Source: Laspinema palackyanum D2a (lineage in GTDB: Bacteria > Cyanobacteriota > Cyanobacteriia > Cyanobacteriales > Laspinemataceae). Taken from it: a stretch of DNA of 64,000 bases. Positions 9,382 to 18,504 of the stretch are shown here, piece by piece. Every line of letters starts with the position of its first letter. The first letter of the stretch is position 1. A program made the translations under genes and the position numbers. The DNA lies in contig JAMXFF010000040.1 of assembly GCA_025370845.1 (NCBI GenBank), positions 1 to 64,000 of the forward strand, given 5' to 3'. The notes beneath the pieces were generated by a model that was not told where the DNA came from, ran no database searches, and was given only the letters and a program-made list of their open reading frames with translations.

Positions 9382-9876
9382 GGGAATTCCTCCAGTTATC
9401 AACATCAAAAATATTGGCTCATCCCTTCGCCGCTGGCTGAGACGAAGTTGAACCCATTGGATTGAGTCGGTTCCAAACCAGGCGATCGGTCACTGCCGAT
9501 CGCCCACGGGAAAACCCAAGACCATTCCCACCAGGAATCACCAGCGGGGAAAACACTCGAATGGATTTGGTTTTCCTGGGATGAGTTCTCGGCAATAACT
9601 ATCAGCACTGAGAGTTTAGAGATTGAGTTGCGATCGCCTGCTAATAGCAGAAACCCATCGGATTGAGTCGGTTTCAAACTAGGCGATCGGTCACGGGAAA
9701 CTCAAGCCCATTCCCCGAGAGAATCACCGGCGGGAAAAATCAAGAGTTGATTCGGTTCCCCTAGGGGCGAGTCACCGTGACCCGCAAGGTTGGCATCCCG
9801 GGCAATGGTCCTCGGCAATAACTGTTAGGGCTGAGAGTTATCGAATGGAGTTGAAACTATCCCGTAGGCGATCGCA
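9382..9876. repeat. Non-coding repeat cluster
   Basis: Palindromes near 9595 and 9818 alternate with HIP1 octamers and a repeated block (AAACCCATCGGATTGAGTCGG-like near 9450 and 9655). No gene is supported. Confidence 0.6.
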
Positions 9877-11085
9877 TTACTGGGGATAAAACTCTTCTAA
9901 CCAAGTTGGGTTGAACCGGCGCTGTTTCTGCTTCAGTTTTTCGATAATCGCTTTAGATGCGGCAGTGGGACCAGATTTCTCTTTGGGCTGAATGCTGCCG
10001 ACTTCCTTGCGTAGGAACTCATGCACGTTATAGTCACAGTCACCAATCATCACCACCACCTGAGCACCACGCTGGGTCACAGCGACTTGATGACCCTCCG
10101 CTTCCCACTCAGCCCGACGCGCCAGGGCTTGCTCGAATAGTTCGTTGCATTCTTGCAGCTTGACGATTTCTCGCTGACTATCAACAAACTTTTTCGACCA
10201 TTGCAAAACCATCTTCGGGGCGATCGCAACTGCCTTGACATTATTGGGCCGCTCTTTCAACACCGGGGTTTCTGCCTCAACCACCTCACTCACGAACCAA
10301 TCAAACCACTGCGGGTCTGTCACCACCCGCCGATACTGCGCTTGCTCATCCTCCCGCAACCGCTGGTACTCTTTCCGGTTCGTCGGGGAAAGCTGATTGA
10401 AAATGTTATCAAATTCGTTATCTGCAACCGCCGGAATATCTATCACAGTCCGAGAGTGTTGGGTAGACAGGGGATGGGGTTCTGATGGGGTGGCAGTTAC
10501 CGTGATGGTTGTGGGGGCCTCCGGGTCTTTTTCCCCAGTTTCCAAATCCTCCTCGGGTCCCTTTGAGAAGAGGATATTTGATGACTTAGGGGAGATATAA
10601 GATATGGCCGGTTTTCGTGGCATCGACTGCTGAGATGTCGGCTGTCCATCATTTGGTTTCCGGCTGTCCATTGCCTGAAAATCATCTTTAACCGAGAAGG
10701 GCTGGGCGTTCCACCGCTCGAACTGCATTGCTGACCAGAGCTTGTCTGCAATTCGATATTTATAGGCCCGGTCTGTCGGCCACCGGCGCGCCCATTCCCG
10801 AACTAGGTATCCTTGCTCAACCAGCCAGGTTAACCACCGCTGGACCGTATCGCGACAAAGGTCTATTTGCTTGGCGAGGTTATCAGCAGGGGCATAGACC
10901 CACTCGGGTGATGAATATTTCTTGGGGTCCTTTTGATGAGTTCTTACCCAGCCGTCTAGGGCCGTTACGATTCTGGCGGCAGACTTCGGGAGGACCCTCC
11001 GATATTCTCGAATAATATTGATGGGATGCGAAACTTCACCGAGCACGCTGGAAAAAAACGTGCTAGTATTATTGATAGTATTCAT
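9877..11085 (-). CDS. Winged-helix replication-type plasmid protein, copy A
   Basis: 402 residues from ATG 11085, which has AGGAG seven bases upstream; an in-frame ATG at 11151 would add 22 residues encoded by a hairpin. Residues 10-120 form a winged-helix-like module (HPINIIREYRRVLPKSAARI, then LCRDTVQRWLTWLVEQGYL) nearly identical to copy B at 54584. The middle is a proline/serine-rich linker. The C-terminal 200 residues are unrelated to copy B and end in a basic segment. Function as initiator or copy-control protein is inferred from this and from the shared leader. Confidence 0.75.
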   Translation of the reverse strand: MNTINNTSTFFSSVLGEVSHPINIIREYRRVLPKSAARIVTALDGWVRTHQKDPKKYSSPEWVYAPADNLAKQIDLCRDTVQRWLTWLVEQGYLVREWARRWPTDRAYKYRIADKLWSAMQFERWNAQPFSVKDDFQAMDSRKPNDGQPTSQQSMPRKPAISYISPKSSNILFSKGPEEDLETGEKDPEAPTTITVTATPSEPHPLSTQHSRTVIDIPAVADNEFDNIFNQLSPTNRKEYQRLREDEQAQYRRVVTDPQWFDWFVSEVVEAETPVLKERPNNVKAVAIAPKMVLQWSKKFVDSQREIVKLQECNELFEQALARRAEWEAEGHQVAVTQRGAQVVVMIGDCDYNVHEFLRKEVGSIQPKEKSGPTAASKAIIEKLKQKQRRFNPTWLEEFYPQ

Positions 11086-11121
11086 TTGTTGGCTCCTGGT
11101 CCTTTCAGGGGTTGACGTCCG

Positions 11122-11148
11122 GGCCGGAGTGCTGAGAACACTCTGGCC
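11122..11148 (-). promoter_or_regulatory. Leader hairpin upstream of copy A
   Basis: GGCCGGAGTG and CACTCTGGCC form a near-perfect 10-bp inverted repeat with a 7-base loop, 37 bases upstream of the chosen start. A diverged version occupies the same place before copy B (54523-54548), so the structure is conserved and may control translation or transcription. Confidence 0.6.
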
Positions 11149-11150
11149 CA

Positions 11151-11210
11151 TTTAATTTATTTTACTACAGTCGCCTCAAAATATTGCCTCAGTTTTGCAA
11201 AGTTTTGATA
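11151..11210 (-). promoter_or_regulatory. Conserved promoter region of copy A
   Basis: Contains TATCAAAACTTTGCAAAA (on the minus strand) and, 35 bases on, a TAAAATAAATTAAAT block. Both recur at the same spacing before copy B at 54461. TAAAAT could be a -10 box, and the palindromic TTTGCAAA core could be an operator. Confidence 0.55.
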
Positions 11211-11761
11211 CAATCGGTATCCCCTTTTTTCAGCCGAGCCATTCCCTCGGTTGCTTTGATGTGACTGAGTTTGCGCTATTGATGCACTACTGCAACCCGG
11301 GGAGCAGAACTGTCCGATGTGATACTAATTTGGTGAATTTGTCTGTGACGAAACCTCACATTTTTGAATGGAGTTGGGGAGGCGATCGCAACTGAAGGAT
11401 GAGATAACTATCAGCCCTGAGAGTTTGGGAGAACCTCCGGCGGGATGGATAACTGTCAGAGTTGAGAGTTACGGGCAGGCGATTCCCTACGGGATAGCTC
11501 CGCTTACCGCAACCGGGGGAAATCCTCAAACTCTCAGCCCTGACACTTATTGGGTGGCATGAACACCGGCGGGACGGATAACTGTTAGGAGTGAGAGTTA
11601 AACGAAAAAGGAAATAAACGCTCAAACCCTTATAGGGCAAGCGTTTTATTTGCTACTTTGCGGCTGGTGTCAGCTTCGCTATTTCAGGGCCTTATTGCTA
11701 TGGTAACCATTGGTACTACCAGCCGATACACTGGGATGAGAAATAGTGGAGGGTAGGTGCT
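11211..11761. repeat. Intergenic region with palindromes and terminator
   Basis: About 190 bases of unique sequence are followed by four palindromes (near 11405, 11451, 11532, 11577), a CTATCCCGTAGGGAATCGCC-type copy in reverse (about 11481-11502) and a terminator. GGAGG lies about 11 bases before the start of the gene at 11762. Confidence 0.6.
11614..11651. terminator. Bidirectional terminator
   Basis: AAATAAACGCT and AGCGTTTTATTT are complementary arms around a CCCTTATAGGG inner stem, with T-rich tracts on both sides. It isolates the gene at 11762 from upstream transcription. Confidence 0.7.
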
Positions 11762-12244
11762 ATGGGGAATTGGCAGAAAATAGCAATTGCATTGGTGCCG
11801 TTGGTGGTGGTCGCAATCGTAGCCGGTTTCGCGCTCCGGCAAATTCGCACTGATATTGTAGAGGCTCCCGTAGAGCCTGATACAAACACCGATTTTTGGC
11901 AGGTTGAAAAAATTGAAGACGCTGAAACTCTGCTAGTTCGTCGTGGCATGGAGCGGCGGCGGGTGAAATTGTGCGGTATCAACCCCAGGGGAACCGAGAG
12001 TACCCGAGAGGCTACCGAGCTAATTGAAGGCAGCAACGGTGAAGTTGCGATCGCCTTCCTGGGGAAGCAAAATGAGGCATACGTCGGGGAGGTTTGGATT
12101 AACCCGGAACAAGAAACCGAGGAATTGCTTAATGGGCTATTGATTTTGGAAGGTGCCGCGATAGCAGATGAAAGCGAATGGATGCTGTGTCCTAATCAAC
12201 CCTCGATGGATGCTGCTGTCCAATTGAGGGGGATTCGTCCCTAA
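11762..12244 (+). CDS. Membrane-anchored SNase-like protein lacking catalytic residues
   Basis: 160 residues with an N-terminal membrane segment (about 7-25) and a staphylococcal nuclease fold. It aligns with the intact paralogue at 57293-57913. Against that protein, the catalytic Asp of DGDT is Glu55, Arg90 is Lys69, Asp95 is Asn74, Glu98 is Gly77 and Arg134 is Ala106. The CGI core, GEVW strand, EELLN helix and a late Cys-Pro-Asn are kept. Nuclease activity is therefore unlikely, and a binding or inhibitory role is a guess. Confidence 0.75.
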   Translation: MGNWQKIAIALVPLVVVAIVAGFALRQIRTDIVEAPVEPDTNTDFWQVEKIEDAETLLVRRGMERRRVKLCGINPRGTESTREATELIEGSNGEVAIAFLGKQNEAYVGEVWINPEQETEELLNGLLILEGAAIADESEWMLCPNQPSMDAAVQLRGIRP

Positions 12245-12291
12245 ATAAGGTATTCCTCAAAGGGTGGTTATCAAGGGCAGAGAAAACCCTA

Positions 12292-12361
12292 TAGCCGAGG
12301 TAACGGTAAAATAGGACAAGACGTAAAGTTTTGTAACGAAATTGTTTTATCTGCACCGGCG
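12292..12361 (+). repeat. Roughly 70-bp dispersed element, copy 1
   Basis: Begins AGCCGAGGTAAC and ends ATCTGCACCGGCG, with a conserved ATAGGACAAGACGTAAAG core. Directly followed by a 24-bp palindrome. Five copies are in the window. Confidence 0.8.
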
Positions 12362-12474
12362 CAGGACAGATAACTGTTGGAGGTGATAGTTATTGTGGGA
12401 GGCGATTCTCTACGGAATAGCTCGGCTTACCGCAACTTGGAATCAAACAACTGTTGGAACTGACAGTTATTGGC

Positions 12475-12547
12475 CTACAGCCGAGGTAACAGCAAAATAG
12501 GACAAGACGTAAAGTTTTGTAACGAAATTGTTCTATCTGCACCGGCG
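12475..12547 (+). repeat. Roughly 70-bp dispersed element, copy 2
   Basis: Nearly identical to copy 1 over its whole length and again followed within 10 bases by a 24-bp palindrome. Confidence 0.8.
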
Positions 12548-12988
12548 GCGATCGGATAAGTGTCAGTGCTGAGAGTTATTGGCGAGGAATCACCGGCGAA
12601 TCGGATAACTGTTGGAACTGACACTTTGGAGATGATTGATGCGATCGCCTTATGGGTGACTTCTCCTCGTCCCCACCGGCGGGGAGTTCTCAACCTGCCA
12701 GAGTTGACACTTTGGGGATGAGTTTGAGGCGATCGCAACTGAAGAATCGGATAACTGTCAGAGTTGACACTTATTGGGTGGGATGAACACCGGCGGGACG
12801 GATAACTGTCAGAGGTGAGAGTTAATGGACTTATCAGCCATGCCATTTGTTTATGGCAAGCGCTCAAATATAGTCTTTTAAATTTATTTTTTTTTAATCT
12901 GGCCTATTAGATACAAAATTGTATTGAAAATACAAAGTTAATCTTAAAATAAGAGGTATCTGATTTTTTAAAGCTGCGGAGATTAACG

Positions 12989-13705
12989 ATGAATGCTGAA
13001 GAATTGCTTGAAAGGTACGCCAACGGAGACAGAGATTTTGCCGGGGCTGACCTCAGTGGAATAGTTCTGACTATTGCTTATGCTCGCGAATTGTTCGAGC
13101 AATATAAACCGGAAGAAAACACCTGGTCACATGGGTTTAACCTGAGTGAGATTAACTTAAGTGAAGCGAATCTCGAAGCAGCTAACCTCGAAGGAATCAA
13201 TTTGATGCGTGCTAATCTGAGTAAGGCTAATTTAACCGGGGCTAATTTACAGTTCGCTCGGCTGAACGAAGCCGATTTCAGGGAAGCGAATATGAGAGAA
13301 GCTATATTGAGCTGGGCTTGCTTGCATCAAACTAACTTGAGCCGAGCTATTCTAGAATGGGCTAACTTGGGGGGCGCTGGCCTGGTAGAAACAGTTTTGC
13401 ACCGGGCAAAGCTTAGGGGTGCTGATGTCTCTACTGATGACTGCATGGATGTTGACTTTAGTCGTGCTGACATGAGAGAAGCAACTGCCAGTTTCTGTCC
13501 TCCCAAGGAACGATGTAATTTCAGCAAAGTAAATTGGAATCGAGGCGGTATTCAACAATGTATGTTCATCGATTGCGATTTTACCAAGGCCCGCTTTAGC
13601 AAAGCCACCGTAATAGAATCTAGATTTATTCGATGCAATTTTTCGGAGGTTCTCTTGAAGAAAGCGAAAATTTTTGATGCCGGTAAGGAAGATTGTATTT
13701 TCTAA
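12989..13705 (+). CDS. Pentapeptide-repeat protein
   Basis: 238 residues. MNAEELLERYANGDRDFAGA is the usual N-terminal lead of cyanobacterial pentapeptide proteins. About 20 A(N/D)L-type pentapeptides follow from residue 50, then a more divergent CNFSKVN / CDFTKAR / CNFSEVL set. Unlike the gene at 2892, the DNA units are diverged, so this is an older repeat. GGAG eight bases upstream fixes the start. It ends just before a dispersed element at 13720. Confidence 0.9.
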   Translation: MNAEELLERYANGDRDFAGADLSGIVLTIAYARELFEQYKPEENTWSHGFNLSEINLSEANLEAANLEGINLMRANLSKANLTGANLQFARLNEADFREANMREAILSWACLHQTNLSRAILEWANLGGAGLVETVLHRAKLRGADVSTDDCMDVDFSRADMREATASFCPPKERCNFSKVNWNRGGIQQCMFIDCDFTKARFSKATVIESRFIRCNFSEVLLKKAKIFDAGKEDCIF

Positions 13706-14340
13706 AAGCACTAAAAGGCATACAGCCGAGGTAACAGCAAAATAGGACAAGACGTAAAGTTTTGTGACGAAACCGTTCCATCTGCACCGGCGCGGAATCG
13801 GATAAGTGTCAGTGCTGAGAGTTATTGGCAGGCGATCGCAACTGGGGATATTTTGGAGGCGATCGCAACTGGGAATCAGATAACTGTCAGAGTTGATAGT
13901 TATTGGATAGGAATCACCGGCGGCGAATTCCTAAACTGCCAGAGTTGGCACTTTGGGGAAAACTTGGAGGCGATCGCAACTGGGAATCAGATAAGTCTCA
14001 GTGCTGATAGTTATCGCGGATGAATCACCGGCGGGGAATTCTCAACCTGCCAAAGTTGGCACTTTGGGGATGAGTTGGCGGCGATCGCAACTGGGGGGAA
14101 TCAAATAACTGTCAGAGTTGAGAGTTATCGGGGAGAAATCTGGCGAATTTTCAACCTGCCAGAACTGGCACTTTGGGGAATGAGTTGGAGGCGATCGCTT
14201 GAATTCGGTTGTGAGGGTTTGGCGGATAACCCCCGTGCGTTTGATTTAGATTTTTGGGCGGGTTCTTGGCGTTCGCCTGGAGTTGGTTCCGGTGAGGTAG
14301 GTTTTTGGGGGATTTCGGGCCGATTTCGGTTCTGGTCAAC
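13706..14340. repeat. Dense palindrome/HIP1 array
   Basis: One 70-bp element (13720-13793) followed by about seven palindromes, each roughly 60-70 bases from the next and separated by GCGATCGC and ACCGGCG motifs (near 13798, 13877, 13930, 13987, 14046, 14106, 14152). Apparent proteins here are read-through. Confidence 0.75.
13720..13793 (+). repeat. Roughly 70-bp dispersed element, copy 3
   Basis: Starts 15 bases after the stop of the pentapeptide gene and is followed by a palindrome at about 13798. Confidence 0.8.
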
Positions 14341-14892
14341 ATAGAGTCACTCATACCATTGGTCTTTTTAAAACAGCTTGAGAATTGGGTTGTCATAGGC
14401 TGGGTAATAAGAAACGCCCCAAGGCTGCTGTAATCCTTTGGTAACTTTCCCAATCATGATGGCTAGGATGGTCAACCCCACTTTTCAGGGTAAAAATTTG
14501 CAGGGGTTGAGTTCTCTAACCTGGGAAAGATTTTTAAGGGGTTCTGATAGAGGCCGGGAAATCCCTTGATAACGGTTATTACCACAATTGTTCCGACGCC
14601 ACTTATAAAAACCTTTGCCTAATTGTGGCAACATCGCTAAAAACGGGGTGATGATTTAATCCAGGAATAGTGCGGAATTGAGGTCTAGCATTTCCTCATC
14701 AAATCGTCAAATCAGCCGAAAATTACTGGATGAGGGTAGGTCAAGGTAGTTAGGGAATCGATAACCCCCTAAAAAAACTGTGGACACAATGACATACCAT
14801 TGCTGTGCCAGGGGAGATGAAAAAACTGTGGGCCAAGTGTGGGCCAAACTGAAATAACCGAGCCAGGGCGGGAAAAACCAGGTTTATTGGCA

Positions 14893-14920
14893 AAAATCCC
14901 TCCCTACCGAGGGAGTTTTT
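14893..14920 (+). terminator. Hairpin with T-run
   Basis: CTCCCT and AGGGAG pair around ACCG, followed by TTTTT. Looks like an intrinsic terminator although no gene precedes it, so it may end an untranslated RNA. Confidence 0.55.
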
Positions 14921-15034
14921 GGGGGGATAGCAACATCTGTGGGGTGGTTTGTATCGACGGAAATTGTAACAATCTGTAATAATCGTGCCTACACTGTCGG
15001 GACAAAGGGGATGACAGCCACCGGGGAAATCATT

Positions 15035-15060
15035 AAAATCCCTCCCTACCGAGGGAAACT
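15035..15060 (+). repeat. Second copy of the 22-base hairpin repeat
   Basis: Same sequence as 14893-14914, 142 bases downstream, but followed by AACTTATT instead of a T-run. Confidence 0.55.
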
Positions 15061-15333
15061 TATTAAGAATTAGTAATTAAATCATATCAACCTGGAAACA
15101 GCGGGGGTAATTAAGGGGAAGCAAGGGAACTGTTTTGGGAGGAATAAAAATAAGGGAAAGGGGTTTAGGGAGACTGTGGCTACAAAGTGGTGGAGAGGAA
15201 GGTTAGTAGAGAGTACCTTTTCTGGCTGTTCGCTAATTTAGGCCAGGGATGCGATGGCTAGTCTGGGATTCCATCATCCAAACCGGGGGGGTGTTCGGCA
15301 ACTGGAGGATTTCATCATTCAGGCCAGATATAA

Positions 15334-15402
15334 AGCTGTACCAATGGCAAAATAGGACAGGAAGTAAAGTTTTAAACGAAACCGTTCTATCTGCACCGGC
15401 GT
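15334..15402 (+). repeat. Roughly 70-bp dispersed element, copy 4 (diverged)
   Basis: Retains AAATAGGACAGGAAGTAAAG and the CTATCTGCACCGGCG end; the first 15 bases differ from other copies. A palindrome follows at about 15411. Confidence 0.7.
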
Positions 15403-15674
15403 GGAATCGGATAAGTGTCAGTGCTGAGAGTTATTGGCGGGCGATCGCAACTGGGGAGATTTTGGGGGCGATCGCAACTCGGAATCAGATAACTGTCAGA
15501 GTTGAGAGTTATTGGAGAGGAACCCCTGGCGGCGAATCCTCAAACTGCCAGAGTTGACACTTTGGGAAAACTTGGAGGCAATAAGTCTCTCGGATAGCTG
15601 GTGCTTCGGCTAAAATGACCTTGCCTCCCTGGTCAAGCGCTACAATCAATTAGTTCGATGCGATCGCCTTTTTT
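15403..15674. repeat. Palindromes and HIP1 before the next gene
   Basis: Three palindromes (near 15411, 15487, 15544) and HIP1 octamers. The last 60 bases are the unmarked leader of the gene at 15675. Confidence 0.6.
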
Positions 15675-16661
15675 ATGAATCATAGCCTAGCGGACAGGAC
15701 CAAGTTTTACCGAAAAGCGTTGAAACTTGCCAAGCGTTCTCACTGGTTTGAGAAGGTCAACCGGCACTATCACAATCTTGAAGGTTATGAGCCATTTTCT
15801 ACAGTATCTCAAAGTCTGGCTGGTAATCTGTTTGGACTAGAATCTAGTTTGATTACTGGACGATTAACAGTAGAGGATTTGGCACAAAATTTTGCAGGAA
15901 ATCAGGTTTCTTTGTCAGCTTGGACTTTGGCCCATAACCCTTTCCCAGTCTGGTGGTTGGATAAGGATTTATTCGAGGCATTTGAGGCTTCTGATTTGCC
16001 GAAAGCTATAGCAGATTTACGAATCAGCGTACCATTCGGAATTATCATGCTGCCCCGTGACCGCATCATCAATCCCGATAACGATTCATGCAATTGGGTT
16101 TTTTTTCAGTATCTACCCCAAGGATTTAGGTTTCCTGTCATGCGGTTTGGGTTAGATATAATTGAATCTATGCCTTTTAAGTGCGACCATTTTAAATGGG
16201 CAACTATTTTAAAAAATGGTGGAAGTTATGCCAGCATAATTGAATTGGCTGGTGACCAGCTTATTCATGGGGATTTTGATATTATTAATGGCGGTGTGAT
16301 AGATGCCAATGAAGATAGAGACCTGGAACAACAATTTCAGGATCGCCTTGAAAAAATTGTCCTCCAAACGCTACTCTATCTCCAGGTTCGACCCGATGAC
16401 CTCATCTCTCCAACTAAGGTTTCAGTTTCCACCAAAGGTCAAGGGTTCGGTGGTGGAAAAGCGAAAAGTGATCGCCTGACTCCGTTGATTGTCGGTCAAA
16501 AGTTTCAGCCCCAAACTGAACGCACCTCACACAATCCCCATTCAACCCATGCCACCCCCAGGACTCACTGGCGGCGAGGTCACTGGCGACGGGTGGCAAT
16601 GGGTGAGGGACGGCAGGAACGGAAATGGCGATGGATTCAGCCAGTCTTGGTTAATGGGTGA
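15675..16661 (+). CDS. Hypothetical protein with conserved basic C-terminal signature
   Basis: 328 residues. No catalytic domain recognised. The C-terminus (residues about 295-328) contains RTHWRRGHWRRVAMGEGR and a final WIQPVLVNG. I know this type of tail from phage and plasmid hypotheticals in which a basic HWRRGHW stretch precedes a conserved P-x-LVNG end. The body has a cluster of aromatic residues (NPFPVWWLDKDLF). No ribosome site is obvious at ATG 15675. Codon usage is AT-richer than most neighbours. Confidence 0.7.
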   Translation: MNHSLADRTKFYRKALKLAKRSHWFEKVNRHYHNLEGYEPFSTVSQSLAGNLFGLESSLITGRLTVEDLAQNFAGNQVSLSAWTLAHNPFPVWWLDKDLFEAFEASDLPKAIADLRISVPFGIIMLPRDRIINPDNDSCNWVFFQYLPQGFRFPVMRFGLDIIESMPFKCDHFKWATILKNGGSYASIIELAGDQLIHGDFDIINGGVIDANEDRDLEQQFQDRLEKIVLQTLLYLQVRPDDLISPTKVSVSTKGQGFGGGKAKSDRLTPLIVGQKFQPQTERTSHNPHSTHATPRTHWRRGHWRRVAMGEGRQERKWRWIQPVLVNG

Positions 16662-17013
16662 AGGGTCCCAGATTTCGGGGCGATCGTAACTGGTGGGAAA
16701 TCCTCAAACTGTCAGAGTTGAGAGTTATTGAGGATGAATCACCGGCGGGGAATTCTCAACCTGCCAAAGTTGGCACTTTGGGGAAAAGTTGGCGGCGATC
16801 TCAACTGGGCGAATCGGAGAACTGTTAGCCTTGAGAGTTATTGGCGGGAGGCGATCGCAACCAACACCCCTAGACCGACCGGAGCGACTTAGCCGGTCCC
16901 CAGTTGAAACCCTTGCAGTTAGGGAGTTTTTGCCTCGGAGCGCCATAGCCGGTCCCGTTGGGTTTTGCTGGATTACTCTGGTGAAGACTGAGGAGGATAG
17001 CCTGATTTAGTTA
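16662..17013. repeat. Repeats between convergent genes
   Basis: Palindromes near 16707, 16763 and 16818, HIP1, then one arm of a direct repeat (16901-16965). No gene is supported. Confidence 0.55.
16901..16965 (+). repeat. Long direct repeat, left arm
   Basis: CAGTTGAAACCCTTGCAG, AGGGAGTTTTTGCCTCG and TAGCCGGTCCCGT in this order and spacing recur at 18261-18325. The two copies bracket the membrane-nuclease gene. Confidence 0.7.
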
Positions 17014-17970
17014 CTAGAGATAGGTATTTCTAAAATTATTATAGGCCATTTCTTTGGCCTCGGCTTCAGTCCAGCGCTTTATCCTTGGCAAATCTGGCTG
17101 ACTAGCTAACGTTTCGGGAATCGGTTGTCCGGTTAATTCATTTATGGTAGTTGCTACGACTTTACAACAACTTAAAGGCCATCTAGCAACTTGTTCCTCT
17201 GCAAAACGAATTACTATCCAGTTTCGCTCTAAGAAAAACTCATTCCGCTTTTCATCTGTCCAGGAATTTATGTAATGATAAGGTTCTTTTGAACTATAAA
17301 TATAAGGTTCATCAACCTCTATATCAATAGATATGTTAGAGCGAGAATTTACATACGCACAGTCTGTCGTGTAAGGATATTCATAGTTAGGAATCTTGAA
17401 TGCTAAACAGGTGTGTATTTCCCCTGGAAAATACTGAGAAAGTTTATTCTTAATAATTTTTTCACATGGACCTTGATTAACACTTGTATTGATGCCATTA
17501 TGCGAATATACATGAATTTCTCTTAGAACCTCTTGAATGGCATTTAATCTAAATTCTGTAACTTTGGCGGGGCCAGTAGCTTCTGCTACTTTTTGCTTAT
17601 GTTCTGTCTTTCTTTGAAGATAGACTTTTTCTAATTTTGAATATTTTTCAACCTCCAATTGCCATTGATGATGACGTTTAGGGTATGATTTTTTATCCTC
17701 TAAAATTTGTATTTCAATAAGAATTCTCCCAAATAAACCGATAAAGACACTTAAAATAATAAAAACAACATGAATGCCACCGAGAATAAGAAAAATAAAA
17801 CAAATGAAAGCCAGTAAACCAAGTTCTATACCAATTGAAGTTTCGTCTAAAAGCTGGGGTTCTGGTTCGGGTCCAGCCGGTGGTTGTTCATTAAATACTG
17901 GTGAAGGTGGTACAGCGAACTTTGCGGATTTTAAGACACTCGGAATAAGGATTAGAGGATATTTTTTCAT
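17014..17970 (-). CDS. Membrane-anchored putative PD-(D/E)XK nuclease-like protein
   Basis: 318 residues from ATG 17970; the open frame runs 110 codons further up, but only through repeats. Residues 1-20 look like a signal or anchor, and a long hydrophobic pair spans about 45-85. A helical region follows. The C-terminal half contains YTTDCAYVNSRSNISIDIEV and then RNEFFLERNWIVIRFAEEQV, a pattern like DUF559/Vsr-type restriction folds (ID-I-E-V-D strand, then long helix and a WIVIRF strand). AT-rich, and bracketed by direct repeats. Nuclease activity is inferred. Confidence 0.65.
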   Translation of the reverse strand: MKKYPLILIPSVLKSAKFAVPPSPVFNEQPPAGPEPEPQLLDETSIGIELGLLAFICFIFLILGGIHVVFIILSVFIGLFGRILIEIQILEDKKSYPKRHHQWQLEVEKYSKLEKVYLQRKTEHKQKVAEATGPAKVTEFRLNAIQEVLREIHVYSHNGINTSVNQGPCEKIIKNKLSQYFPGEIHTCLAFKIPNYEYPYTTDCAYVNSRSNISIDIEVDEPYIYSSKEPYHYINSWTDEKRNEFFLERNWIVIRFAEEQVARWPLSCCKVVATTINELTGQPIPETLASQPDLPRIKRWTEAEAKEMAYNNFRNTYL

Positions 17971-18504
17971 GATGCTTAGAGGTGATTTTTGTTGGTACGG
18001 TCCCCGGAGACTGCCAGGAAAATAACTGTCACCACCGACAGTTATCAGGGATGAATTACCGGGGGAATTTCCAAACTGCTGGAACTGGCACTTTGGGGAA
18101 AAGATTGGATGCGATTGCCCCGTGACCCGGTTTGACTTGCCCGTATCTGCAACGGCGGGACGGATAACTGTCAGAGGTGACAGTTTGGCTTGGCGGGAGG
18201 CGATCGCAACCTGTGACCCGAGACCGTGGTGATTTTGACCGGATTGGGGTAGTTGCTCACCAGTTGAAACCCTTGCAGACAGGGAGTTTTTGCCTCGCAT
18301 TGCCGTAGCCGGTCCCGTGGGGTTTGGCGAGGTTCCGAGGAAGCGGCACGAGGAAAGCTGGGAGTTGATGAAGTTTGGGGGGTGTTGTGGAGGCGATCGG
18401 ACTAAAATCAGATAACTGTCGGGACTGACAGTTATTTTAAAGATTGTCCGTTTAATGAAACAGACAATCTCTATTTTGCCGTATAAAAAACAGCCTACTG
18501 CCCT
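17971..18504. repeat. Repeat region with right direct-repeat arm
   Basis: Palindromes near 18027, 18074, 18165 and 18412, HIP1, and the 65-bp direct repeat arm at 18261. The end of the minus-strand gene at 18505 lies just beyond. Confidence 0.6.
18261..18325 (+). repeat. Long direct repeat, right arm
   Basis: Matches 16901-16965 at identical spacing with roughly 85 percent identity by eye. Same orientation, 1360 bases apart. Confidence 0.7.

Larger units (their letters stand above)
12245..12988. repeat. Repeat cluster and promoter region of a pentapeptide gene
   Basis: Holds two copies of a roughly 70-bp dispersed element, about six palindromes (near 12367, 12435, 12553, 12601, 12696, 12760, 12806) and HIP1. 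The last 110 bases are AT-rich: ATACAA-AA-TTGTAT is a palindrome at 12911-12924, and TTGAAA with TAAAAT lies just downstream as a weak promoter for the gene at 12989. Confidence 0.6.
14341..15330. other. Unexplained non-coding block
   Basis: About 1 kb without palindromes, HIP1 or a credible gene on either strand. It contains two exact 22-base direct repeats with a hairpin (14893 and 15035), an 8-bp inverted repeat CCACAATT...AATTGTGG near 14580-14635, and two AAAAAACTGTGG copies (about 14773 and 14820). It could be an origin-like or RNA-producing region or a decayed element. Confidence 0.4.

Noticed and set aside
12475-12867. Minus-strand open frame with SDSYP repeats
   Set aside because: SDSYP is the translation of the 24-bp palindrome in one frame and appears at many non-coding sites.
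14341-15330. Tn7-like or IS element ends
   Set aside because: No transposase gene, and the inverted repeats are only 8 bases and not at defined borders.
16901-16937. CRISPR-like repeat (GTTGAAAC motif)
   Set aside because: Only two copies 1.36 kb apart with no spacers; treated as a direct repeat.
17971-18300. N-terminal extension of the membrane nuclease
   Set aside because: The extra 110 codons run through palindromes and the direct repeat; the ATG at 17970 begins a proper signal/anchor segment.
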